Shown here piece after piece: positions 55,312 through 64,000 of a stretch of DNA of 64,000 nucleotides (position 1 is the first letter of the stretch; each line of letters starts with the position of its first letter). The DNA is taken from positions 9,114,001 through 9,178,000 of the forward strand of contig NC_045132.1 of the NCBI RefSeq assembly GCF_007655135.1, written 5' to 3'. Below the pieces are notes generated by a model. That model was not told where the DNA came from, made no database searches, and saw nothing but the letters and a program-made list of their open reading frames with translations. The position numbers and the translations under genes are program-made. This DNA is from Punica granatum (lineage: Eukaryota > Streptophyta > Magnoliopsida > Myrtales > Lythraceae).

Positions 55312-58300
55312 CCCCCCCCTCAAGTTGTGCATGAGGATTACGAACACCCAACTTGCTGAGAAGAAAAAGAAATCGATCTCGTCCCAATGGCTTAGTGAAT
55401 AAGTCCGCCAATTGATGTGTCGTGGAGATGTATGTGGCATCAATGACATGATTCTTAATATGGTCACGAATGAAATGACAATCGATCTCGATATGTTTTG
55501 TACGCTCGTGAAAAATTGGATTGGCAGCAATATGGAGCGCTGCCTGATTATCACAGAAAATTTGAGTAGGTCGAGGTAAAGTGACACCAAGAGATGATAG
55601 TAAGCTGCGCAGCCAGATGATCTCACTAACTGTCGTGGCCATGGCCCTGTATTATGCTTCAGTAGAAGAGCGTGAGGAAGTGGTTTGCTTCTTCGTCTTC
55701 CAGGAAATGGGACTGCCCCTATAGTTATAATGTAGCCAGTAATGGAACGCCGGGTCATAGGATAACCGGCCCAATCGGAATCATAGAATGCTGCGAGCTC
55801 TAAAGACTACGGATGAAGAAAGATTCATTGTCCCGGTGATTGTTTTATATAATGGTGCATATGAATAGCTGCGTCCTAATGATCTTGACGAGGTGTCTAC
55901 ATGAACTGCGATAGAATCTGGATCGAATAAGTGAGTTCCGGCCTAGTGATAGTGAGATAGAGTAGACGTCCCACAAGTCGACGATATTTTTCTAGATCAG
56001 CTAGAAGAGCACCAGAGTCGGAAGAAAGGCGATGATTCTATTCCATAGGAACTTCAGAAGGATGAGAATTCAGCATTCCACATTTAGATAAAATGTCAAT
56101 GGCATACTTCCGTTGACAAAGAAACAACCCTGAATCCATGTGAGACACTTCTATGCCAAGGAAATACCTCAAGGTGCCTAAGTCCTTAATGCGAAAGCAA
56201 GAACTAAGATACCTTTTGAACGTGGTGCAGTGAAAAGATGAATTGCCAGCAACTAGTAAATCATCCACGTATATGAGTACTGCAATGAAGATAGTCCCTC
56301 TGGAATAAGTAAAAAAAGAGTGATCGGCTTCGGACTACTTGATCCCATATGCATATAATGCATCTGCTAATTTGGAAAACCAATTTCTGGAAGCTTGTCT
56401 TAAGCCATAAAGAGTTTTATGAATTGTCCTAGTCGAGTGGAGGAGAGGCCAGGTGGAAGTGACATGTAAACCTCCTCGTGCAAATCACCATGGAGGAAGG
56501 CATTATGTACATCCATCTGATGAATTTCCCATTTCTTCATGACAACAACCGCAAGAAAGTATTTGACTGTCACAAGTTTGGCAGCAGGAACAAAAGCCTC
56601 ACCAAAATCAACTCCCTCTACTCGTCTGAAACCTTTAGCACGAGATGGGCTTTATATCTTTCGACAGAACCATCAGCATGCCGTTTGATTTTGTAGACCC
56701 ACTTATAATTGACGGGTTTCTTTCCCGGGGGCAAAGTGCTCAAGGTCCATGTACCGTTGAGTTCAAGTGCCCAAAGTTCTTCTGCCATAGCCTCTTGCCA
56801 TCGTGGATCACGAGCGGCCTCTCTATTTGAACGAGGTTCAACATCCGAATCCAAAGCAGCGAGGAACGTTATATATTTATTGGTAGCACCTATATAGGAT
56901 AAATAGTTATGGAAGGAATACGGTGTACTTGAGGAGTTTTGATGTTCAGGTGAGTGAAAAGAGGAAGGATTAGTCACAGCTGTATGACATACATAGTCCT
57001 TGAGGAATGAGGGTGGCCTACGCTCTCGATCGGATCGTCATAAGGATGAAATGTCCTCTGGAGTCGGCTCCAAAGGTGTTGTTGGACTTAGATCGGGCTC
57101 CTCTGTAAAACCCAGCGAACAAGAATTCCGGACAGGGCTGTTCTGTACATAGGCCGGCGTTATAGGTGATCTTGGGTCAGAGCCCATTGACGGGCCATCA
57201 CTTCTGATCCGGAAAGAAGCGCAACCTGGAGAGGTTTTACTTGGAGAGGCGCGACCCGGAAATATGTGATCCATTGGGCCGTCGTCCGGTCTTATTGGGC
57301 TTTCACTGGACTTTTCCATGCCGACGCCGTGGACCGAATTGTGAGCTTCTCCATTCACCCAGCCTAGTTTTTCTTGTTCTTCTTCATGCAAAACAGGATC
57401 CTGTATGAACAAAGGTGTGCCATCTTGCTGACCACCTATTCCTAAAATTTGAAAAGGAAATGAATTTTCGTAAAAGCTGACATCTTTCGAGACAAAAAAT
57501 TCACGAGTCTTCAAGTCATACACACGCCATCCCTTCTTCCCATAAGGATATCTAACAAAAATACATTGTCGTGCCCGTTCTTTGAATTTGTCTTTAGGTG
57601 GTGGTCTTATTTGCGCATAACAAAGAGAGCCAAAAACTCTCAAATGCGAGTAGATAGGGGGTTTGCCGAATAATACTTCATATGGGCTTTTTCCAGATAA
57701 TATCGGAGTGGGCGTCATGTTGATTAAATAGGGCGCCGTCAAAATGCATTCACCCCAAAACTTAGCCGAAAGAGAGGCTTGGATGAGTAATGCTCGTGCA
57801 ACATTTAGAAGATGTCGATGTTTTCGCTCAACACGCCCATTTTGTTGAAGAGTATCGACACACGAAGTTTGAAGAATGATTCCCTTCTGAGAATAATATT
57901 CCTGCATATCTTAAGACAGAAACTCCAATCCATTGTCACTTCGAATTATCTTCACACTTCTATCGAATTGGTTTTGCACGAAATTACAGAAATTTATTAA
58001 ATGTCGCTTTGCCTCATATTTTTCCCGCATCAAATAAACCCATAAGCCTCTACTGAAGTCATCAACTATGGTCAGGAAATAGTATGCACCCGAATGTGAT
58101 CGAACTCTATAAGCACCCCATATATCAACATGCACCAATTGAAAAATAGAGCTCGCTTTATTTAAACTGTTCGGGACTATAGATCGAGTTTGCTTAGCTT
58201 TAAGGCAAACCTCGCAATCCTTGTTCACATCACTCTTAAACAATAAACCAGGAATAGACACTCGGGGAGATGGATGCCGAGCCTTTTGTGCCACAGATCA

Positions 58301-59004
58301 TTCCCTCGTACTGCTGCCACCTTATTGACTTCATGAGCTCGAGCAATATGTCGCAAATAATAAACTCCTCCATGAAGCTCACCGACTCCAATCATCTTCT
58401 TCGACACACGGTCCTGAATAAGGCAAAGATCAGAGGAAAAAATTATATGGCAATTCATTTCCTCTGAGGGTCCGGCAACAGATATAAGGTTGCAATTAAA
58501 TTCTGGAACAAGCAGGACATTTGACAATGTGAAATTGCCACCGAGGTGTACACTGCCAGCATGCGTAGCTTGAACCGACTTTTCGTTAGGAATAAGAACT
58601 GTTGAGTCACCCCGCAAAGACGACGGATTGAATAAGAACCGGGAACAACAAGTCATGTGTTTAGAAGCCCCAATATCAATAATCCATGTCTCATTACAAG
58701 ATACGAAATCAAAACGGTTATCGATCTTATTTTCTCCTTCTTCATCAGGTCCGATCAGGCTCAGTAATCGTTGTATTTGTCCTTCAGAGAAAGGCAAGGT
58801 CGAGAACGACTGGTTTGCTGTTTGCTGGTTTACTGCCTGCACTGCATTTGGCTGGCTGAAATTAACCGTAGACTTCTTCCCATAAGAGCTATGCTGTTTC
58901 TTTCCGTACGAAACTCTTGATCCTTTCGAGCTTCCCGCCTTGTATTGACTGTCCCAGCCACCAGAGTTTCGCTGCCCATCCATGTTTGTCGGGCTTCCAT
59001 TCAA
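55277..59004 (-). pseudogene. copia pol pseudogene (zinc knuckle, PR, INT, RT, RNase H)
   Basis: In element order: protease near 58690 (WIIDIGASKHMT, where the catalytic D-S-G reads D-I-G); GAG-pre-integrase; integrase with HVDIWG near 58125, IRSDNGLEF near 57930 and NGRVERKHRH near 57840, so all three acidic residues remain; chromodomain-less C-terminal KSPYEVLFGKPP. Reverse transcriptase follows with WQEAMAEELWALELNGTW near 56820, KWVYKIKRHADGSVERYKA near 56680 and LIYVDDLLVAGN near 56265. RNase H has [15 protein letters not shown] near 55530 and [11 protein letters not shown] near 55395. Frameshifts occur near 58250, 57910, 56620 and 55750, among others. The polyprotein would cut, integrate and copy the element, but this copy is dead. 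Confidence 0.88.
55312..55322 (-). other. Polypurine tract of copia element 2
   Basis: The plus strand reads CCCCCCCCTCA directly inside the left LTR. On the element strand this is TGAGGGGGGGG, which abuts the LTR start. Confidence 0.8.
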
Positions 59005-59946
59005 CTTGTAACATGTGTGTCTTGTATGCCCAACCCGATTGTAATAGTCGCAATGAGGTTGGTTTCCTCCCTACTGTGCTGCAGGTCTACCTTCGTCTGA
59101 CGTTTTCACTGCAAAAGCGGCAGCTTCTTGCCCTGATGACTCCTAGAAACGAGTTACAGCTCTCTGTCGTTCATCCTGACAGATCAACTGGTAAATAGAA
59201 TTAAGACTGGGAAAAGGTTCCATGCTACGAATATTGGAACGAACAGTGGCAAACTCGGGATTCAATCCCATGAGAAACTGATGGCCTTTCTCCCTCTCCC
59301 TTTGCCCCTGTCAATTCTGAGTCGCGCTACATACACAAGCACAGGAGCAAGCCACTGATTCTAGAAGATTATCCAGTTCATCCCAGAGTCCCTTGAGGAA
59401 GCCATAATGCTCTACTGCCAGTTTCCCTTCCTGTCGAGATGAATAAATCTCACTTTTGAGTTGGTAAATTCACGTTTCGTTTCCCTGAGCGAAACACTGC
59501 TTCAAGTCTTCCCACAGAATTCGAGCGTTTTCGATGCACGCTATGCTCGGCTGCAAGTCTCTTTCCGGTGAGTTTACTATCCACGTGAGCACAAGTGAGT
59601 TCGCCATCACCCATAATGGCTTGTTGGGATCGTCATCAACAAGTTCAAGTAGGTTCCCATCAATGAAGCCTACCTTGTTCTTCGCATGGAGAGCCATCCT
59701 TATCAGCTGAGACCAGGTAAGATAGTTCTCTCCATTCAGTTTGCACTCAGTGAGTCGCAAAACTGATCCATCCGATGAAGTCGCGGAGTATGGAGAAACC
59801 AAAGATGCTGCAGGTGCTATTGGAGGTGGAGCAGCTTGGGCATTTCCTGCAGGAGGGAGGGCAGCTGGAATTGCGTTTCCTCCATACATGATCGATAGTG
59901 AGTCGGCTGATTGATTTTCCGAGAACAAGAAACGATCGTGATTCAA
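59005..59946 (-). pseudogene. copia gag pseudogene
   Basis: Opens MNHDRFLFSENQSADSLSIM, with a second Met at 59889 (MYGGNAIPA). The gag domain TECKLNGENYLTWSQLIRMA...VGFIDGNL is of the Retrotran_gag/UBN2 type. A TGA at 59470-59472 replaces the expected Arg after QGNET. The same frame then resumes IYQLKSEIYSSRQEGKLAVE. More stops follow near 59310, 59145 and 59075. The zinc knuckle HCDYYNRVGHTRHTC (near 59040) has Tyr in place of its second Cys. The start codon lies 20 bases inside the primer site. Confidence 0.82.
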
Positions 59947-59965
59947 TCACGCGGTCCTCAGATTG

Positions 59966-59980
59966 CCCGCTCTGATACCA
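59966..59980 (-). other. Primer-binding site of copia element 2
   Basis: The plus strand reads CCCGCTCTGATACCA, i.e. TGGTATCAGAGCGGG on the element strand, complementary to the 3' end of initiator tRNA-Met. It starts immediately after the 5' LTR with no gap. Confidence 0.9.
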
Positions 59981-60189
59981 TGATGGAACCGAGAGGGAGA
60001 GTGCAGAAAACAATTCTGTAGAATATTCTCTGTTAATTCATTCATTGGGGAAATCCCTTATAAGAACAAAATACATCCAAGAGAAATAAGAAATTCCTAG
60101 AAATACTAAGTAACAAATGATGTTTAGCCTAAAGTAAGGATACTTTACATAATATCAAGATACGGTAAGAATAATATACAACTGTAATA
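59981..60189 (-). repeat. 5' LTR of copia element 2
   Basis: 209 bp, homologous to 55102-55311 with about a dozen substitutions and one 1-bp indel (ACTTTACAT versus ACTTTAACAT). Followed by the target duplication AAGGT at 60190. Confidence 0.9.
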
Positions 60190-60194
60190 AAGGT

Positions 60195-60588
60195 GTTCAA
60201 CCTTTCACCCACCAAGCATTCCTTGTATAGAGACAACTGTAGTATACTTCATTTCGTCGAACATTATTTTTATGTGAGCGAGTCGGCACCGGCAGGAGGA
60301 AAAGGTATCGAAAGAAGAGGTCAAGCGTCACCAAATATATCTGCCGGTGAGATTTTCATTCTACTGTAAAAAATAATAGTTTGGATATAGAATTTTCATT
60401 CTACACAAATATCACCAGGTGTATGGGTGAGATTTCTCTATTGAAATCTAATGGTAGAGATGTTGTCAACTACTATAATACCTTTTTTTTTTACAAGCCA
60501 ACCACCATAGAATTTTCAGTTTGAATATTAGAGATATAAAAAAATATTGATTTGGAATCAAGTTACTATTCATTTTAAACTCTCTTGC
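60195..60588. other. Intergenic, no gene
   Basis: AT-rich with no recognisable gene. ATAGAATTTTCATTCTAC-like phrases recur near 60350, 60390 and 60508. Confidence 0.4.
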
Positions 60589-61137
60589 AGTGTTATCAGA
60601 CCGGCCGGACTGGATCGACTGGGAATCAGCACCTTTTCCGATATGGTTTTGCTTGAGGACTCAACCTGCATATTTGGATCGACCAACCCATAGAAACTGC
60701 CCAATTTTAATGTGAACCCACCAAACCCAAACGAACCGGACCGACTCTATGGGTTCCTTTTTATTAAGAGAAATGAAATGTGTGGGAAGGTACTCGAACA
60801 CAAGACCTCATATTCCTCTCCCCTTCAATGCTTGTGCTATAACCATTTATGCTGGAGTCGCTTTTTGCCTTTTTTGGTCAAAATGTTTCTTTTTGACACT
60901 CCACGAGGAGCATAAATGTGATTTACACATGAACAAAGAAGAGAAGGGCTTGGGTGAAATTTTCTTTTATTAATTAAGAATAGTTATTTAAATTATTATG
61001 TATTTATTTTATTCATCATGCTTTTTTTATAATAATTATGTATTATATAATTTTTAATTAAACGTGCAGTCGGACCCACCAAACCCGTGAACCCATACCT
61101 CGACCGGTTCAACATCTAGTCATTTCTGATAACAATG
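60589..61137. mobile_element. Non-autonomous hAT-like element
   Basis: 549 bp, with ends CAGTGTTATCAG and CTGATAACAATG, subterminal GACCGGCCGGAC and GACCGGTTCAAC boxes, flanked by CTCTCTTG (60581-60588) and CTCTCTGG (61138-61145), seven of eight bases matching. CCACCAAACCC occurs near both ends in the same orientation. It resembles 8162-9058 in its subterminal CCGGTTC boxes but has different termini. Overlapping 67- and 74-residue frames inside are unassigned. Confidence 0.7.
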
Positions 61138-61145
61138 CTCTCTGG

Positions 61146-61892
61146 TAGGATTTAGTTTTTTTTTGGTTTTGAACTGATTATGGAATCAAATATCTAGTCA
61201 ATATTAATATGCTTGTCGTAATTAACTTGTAAGGTGTCAATAATATCGTCAGTTTTAGCAGTGATATAAAAAGCACTAAAGAATATTAGTCGAATAAATT
61301 TTGCAAGGATTTAGTAGCAATTATCACTTCAAGTTTAGCCATTAAATTTATTATTTTTTAGTGACAATTATCAATTTTCTTTATCAATAATTGTATTATC
61401 CGCCTCCTACACTTTTAGTAACAAGGAAAAATTCTAGTGGGAATTGATCGATTTCTAATATAAGTTTCTACATCAATTAGAACTGCTACTGAACACGTTA
61501 ACCAACAATAAAAGAATATCATGGAGCAATGTGCCTTGCAATCGTTGCCCCTGTAAGTAATCTGTCTAAATTATTTGCAGTGTCTACCAACTGTATTGGC
61601 CTATCGGGACACCCAGCGGGCCACGACTTTTAATTCAAGTTCAAATTTGATTGGCCAATTAAAAAGAATCTCTCTCAATTATAGATTTACTTCATACTTG
61701 GAACTTGCTGATCATTACTGTGTTGTTTCATCCCATTAACAAGACTCAAAAAATGTCTGAAACAATGCCCAACCTAGAGTTTGGATGTCATCAATATTGT
61801 TTGATCATTAAATGATGGAAAGAGGGTTGGTTATTTAATTGGCATGTAGCATACAAAGAAGTATATAGTATTTAAAAAAAAGAAAAATAAAT
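61146..61892. other. AT-rich intergenic DNA, no gene
   Basis: I find neither a gene nor a clear repeat here. Confidence 0.4.
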
Positions 61893-62705
61893 ATCAATGA
61901 CACTATGTGATTTGTGAAAAAAACAGTAACAATTTCTCCTTTTAAAATAAGACAAAAGATCACTCTCTCATTTTGTTGACGTGGCATTGCCTCCCCGTAC
62001 AAGAATACTAGTCATCACCACTTGGTTGCCAAATGCCACATCACCATGCTTCATAAATCTGACCCGATTATATCTGTTCCCAGCAGAGCAGGATTTGATT
62101 GGGTAAAAAATAAAAATAAAAATAAAACAATACAAACTAGAAACAAAAATTACATGAGAATGAAATTAATTCCCCTCTAATTAGACTACATGAATACTAA
62201 TGAATACTGTTAGGGAATTAAGTCCTAAAATTTCAAAAACATAAAACAAAATCCATAGAATTTTCGTTAGAAAAGTGTTGAAAATCTTCCGATGGTACCT
62301 GCGCAAATGGATGGGAAGAATGTTTTTGAGTTCTTCCAGATTCTTGCACTGATTGGATTTGGTAGAAGTTCGGCGGATTGATAAGGACCGGGGCTGATAG
62401 GTTCCTCCTTGGACGAAGAAGACGATCTGGGTAAGTAGAGGGGATTAATTTTATTCCCTTGCAACTTTTGTTTCTTGTTTGTAATTTTTCTTTTTTCTTT
62501 TTTACCCCAATCAAACCTTGAACAGTATGGGGAACCGATGGGGTCGGATTTATGAAGCATGATGACATGGCAGCAAACTAGCAATGACTAATTCTCTTGT
62601 ATGGGTGGCAATGCCACGTCAACGATATGAGAGGTTTCTATCCTATTTTAAATTTAAAAAGAGAGGTGTCATTATTTTTTTCGCAAATCACAAGAGGTAT
62701 AGCTG
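61893..62705. mobile_element. Fold-back (long-TIR) element
   Basis: Inverted arms of about 270 bp. The left arm (CACTATGTGATTTGTGAAAA, TTGACGTGGCATTGCC, CATGCTTCATAAATCTGACC, GGATTTGATTGGGTAAAAAA) matches the reverse complement of the right arm (CCTCTTGTGATTTGCGAAAA, TTGACGTGGCATTGCC, CATGCTTCATAAATCCGACC, GGTTTGATTGGGGTAAAAAA). The centre (62170-62430) contains the start of minus-strand frames ending at 62233 and 62267, with no recognisable protein. The structure fits a non-autonomous MULE. The exact ends and target duplication are unresolved. Confidence 0.6.
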
Positions 62706-63757
62706 GAATTTATAAAAAAAAATAGCATGCTTAGCGTGAATATAATCGTGCCGTATCATAAATGGGTGATTAGCTGAGCATGACTGATAAATTGACCGTG
62801 CCCCATATCCGTGGGAGATCCTACTTGACATGGTACGGTAAGCAAGCTACTAAATTTGGCAGGTGGATACCTATATTCATTCAGATTGTTAATGCCAGAG
62901 ATACATTTATTCATTCAATACATGAGTGGTCTTGAAGGAAATTCAATGTCAATGTCAAGTTTTCAATTTCAAAGATTGTTGATTGATCGCTCACTTTTGG
63001 ACCATGTACATCCTTGCCCTAATAGCGTCTCACACAGCTGGATAGATATCAAATAAAGCCATTTATTGTATTAAACCGCCATCTTGTAACGTTTTTATCT
63101 GTGTCATGTGTCACTCGATCATTTATTGGATCATATTCATGTTCATCTTCCAAATACAATCATTAAATGGATAGTGTTCATGCTAGACAACCAATTTGTA
63201 CTGGGGCTCGACACAGATTGCCATGAGCTATGAGCATGGATTGCCAGCTCCGATCAATAGGATACATACCGAAAGAATATTATCGACCAACAATATCCTC
63301 CTTTTTTGCCTTTGACAGCTTACATTAGCAACAATTCTAGCGAGAAAAGGTTGCATTTTTGGTTAATAGTTTTGACCAAAACTAGTATAATTAGGTATGG
63401 CATGATGAGGATCAAAACAAATGGCCAATATGGCCAACCCAAATTATGTTCCCTTTGGGGTCCTTCACTTATTAGAAGTATGGAATAATTTCTGTGGATG
63501 ACCAATTAAATTCAATTAATTCTTCCCTGGTTTGGGTCATAGATACTTGATTTATACCAGAAAGCCCAAAGAGACATTAGAGCTTTGAAAACCAGTGATG
63601 GTCGGACAGGTCAAACAAATGCAGAGGAGAGTCGATGGCTGACTTGTGCTTGGGTTTCAAATTCCTTGTCTTGCCTTATACCGCTTCACCTAACTTGGGT
63701 TCAAAGCCAAGTTGAATTTCCTAGTAAGTATTACTTCTGTTTCCTTCTTTGAACCTC
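62706..63757. other. Upstream region of the GATL-like gene
   Basis: No gene is recognised. Short frames (62856-63056, 63306-63488) lack family features. I see no convincing TATA box within 150 bp of the GATL start, so transcription may begin from a T/C-rich initiator context such as TTCTGTTTCCTTCTTTGAAC directly before the ATG. Confidence 0.4.
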
Positions 63758-64000
63758 ATGCCCTCAAAACCTCAAAATATTGAGATGATTCCGACATGTC
63801 TCCACCTCCTGCTTGTTGTCCTCCTTCACGACGCCCCTGCCACCGCCTCCATAGCAGCCTCACAACAGTTCAGAGAAGCTCCAAAGTTCTACAACTCCCC
63901 AAGCTGCCCCATCATCGACAATGGTAGCAACTGCTCCCATCAAGCAGTCCATGTTGTGATGACCCTCGACTTGGCCTACCTCCGTGGTACAATGGCTGCA
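63758..64000 (+). CDS. Galacturonosyltransferase-like protein (GATL), 5' part only
   Basis: The first 81 residues of a family GT8 protein, open to the window edge. Residues 10-24 (MIPTCLHLLLVVLLH) form a hydrophobic stretch that would act as a Golgi signal anchor or signal peptide. Residues 38-81 match the conserved GATL N-terminal pattern: FREAPKFYNSPSCP, then CSHQAVHVVMTLDLAYLRGTMAA, the start of the GT8 catalytic fold where the UDP-sugar is bound. The DxD metal-binding site should lie beyond the edge. The family acts in Golgi synthesis of cell-wall polysaccharides such as pectin or xylan. Plant GATL genes usually lack introns. The start could be residue 1 (63758) or the in-frame Met at 63785; the latter gives a more typical N-terminus. 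Exact paralogue number cannot be told. Confidence 0.85.
   Translation, partial: MPSKPQNIEMIPTCLHLLLVVLLHDAPATASIAASQQFREAPKFYNSPSCPIIDNGSNCSHQAVHVVMTLDLAYLRGTMAA

Larger units (their letters stand above)
55102..60189 (-). mobile_element. Complete but mutated Ty1/copia element (Ale/Retrofit-like)
   Basis: A 5.09-kb minus-strand element with two LTRs (55102-55311 and 59981-60189), exact target duplications AAGGT (55097-55101 and 60190-60194), a primer-binding site abutting the 5' LTR and a polypurine tract abutting the 3' LTR. Gag, protease, integrase, reverse transcriptase and RNase H are all present in copia order, but with many stops and shifts. The LTRs differ at about a dozen of 210 positions (about 94% identical by eye), so it is much younger than copia element 1 but not recent. 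The clade is inferred from short LTRs and gag/RT style. Confidence 0.93.

Noticed and set aside
56038..59004. Long minus-strand frames as host genes
   Set aside because: Their motifs (integrase, YVDD) and the flanking LTRs show they are copia polyprotein pieces.
59966..59980. tRNA-Met-like sequence
   Set aside because: It is only the primer-binding site of the copia element, complementary to the tRNA 3' end.

Overview
This is a stretch of nuclear chromosome from a flowering plant, most likely a eudicot. The signs are long AT-rich intergenic DNA, a GT-AG intron, Ty1/copia elements with initiator-tRNA-Met primer sites, a plant L1-type LINE, and many MULE, hAT and PIF-type non-autonomous transposons. 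There is no operon structure or bacterial gene organisation. I cannot name the species from sequence alone.

Only two host genes can be supported. The first, at 30483-33100 (+), is a complete two-exon gene for a mitochondrial calcium uniporter (MCU) pore subunit, with a TATA box at 30309, a phase-0 intron of about 1.56 kb and the plant-type DVME selectivity motif. The second, at 63758-64000 (+), is the 5' end of a GATL-type galacturonosyltransferase-like gene (glycosyltransferase family 8); it runs off the right edge of the window.

Almost everything else is mobile DNA and its debris. 0-5 kb: a Tourist-like MITE (111-343) and an internally deleted, minus-strand copia element (1891-4913). 5-16 kb: hAT and MULE-type non-autonomous elements at 8162-9058, 9124-10488, 10963-12223 and 13855-15507. 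The last is an unusual composite made of seven 156-bp tandem repeats between two palindromic arms, flanked by one 9-bp target duplication. 16-25 kb: AT-rich DNA with decayed tandem arrays, SINE copies and a terminal-inverted-repeat element. 25.5-29.5 kb: an old tandem segmental duplication, each half later hit by different transposons. 30-33 kb: the MCU gene. 34.9-35.5 kb: a hAT element. 37.7-43.7 kb: a nearly full-length but dead LINE with target duplication and poly(A) tail. 43.8-49.5 kb: a GC-richer, non-coding, LTR-like repeat with an internal 201-bp tandem array. 51-54.6 kb: a 370-bp tandem duplication, a SINE and a perfect 9-bp-TSD MITE. 55.1-60.2 kb: a complete but mutated minus-strand copia element with 210-bp LTRs. 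60.6-62.7 kb: a hAT element and a large fold-back element. 62.7-64 kb: the GATL upstream region and first exon part.

The two host genes are unrelated in function: MCU admits calcium to the mitochondrial matrix, and GATL acts in Golgi cell-wall polysaccharide synthesis. No defence system, CRISPR array, tRNA or rRNA gene was seen. The most notable points are structural: the composite satellite-carrying MULE, the non-canonical TA...CA ends of the copia LTRs, the duplicated promoter-like module upstream of MCU, the shared sequence between a MULE arm and an LTR-like repeat, and a consistent C-to-T type decay of the retroelement reading frames.
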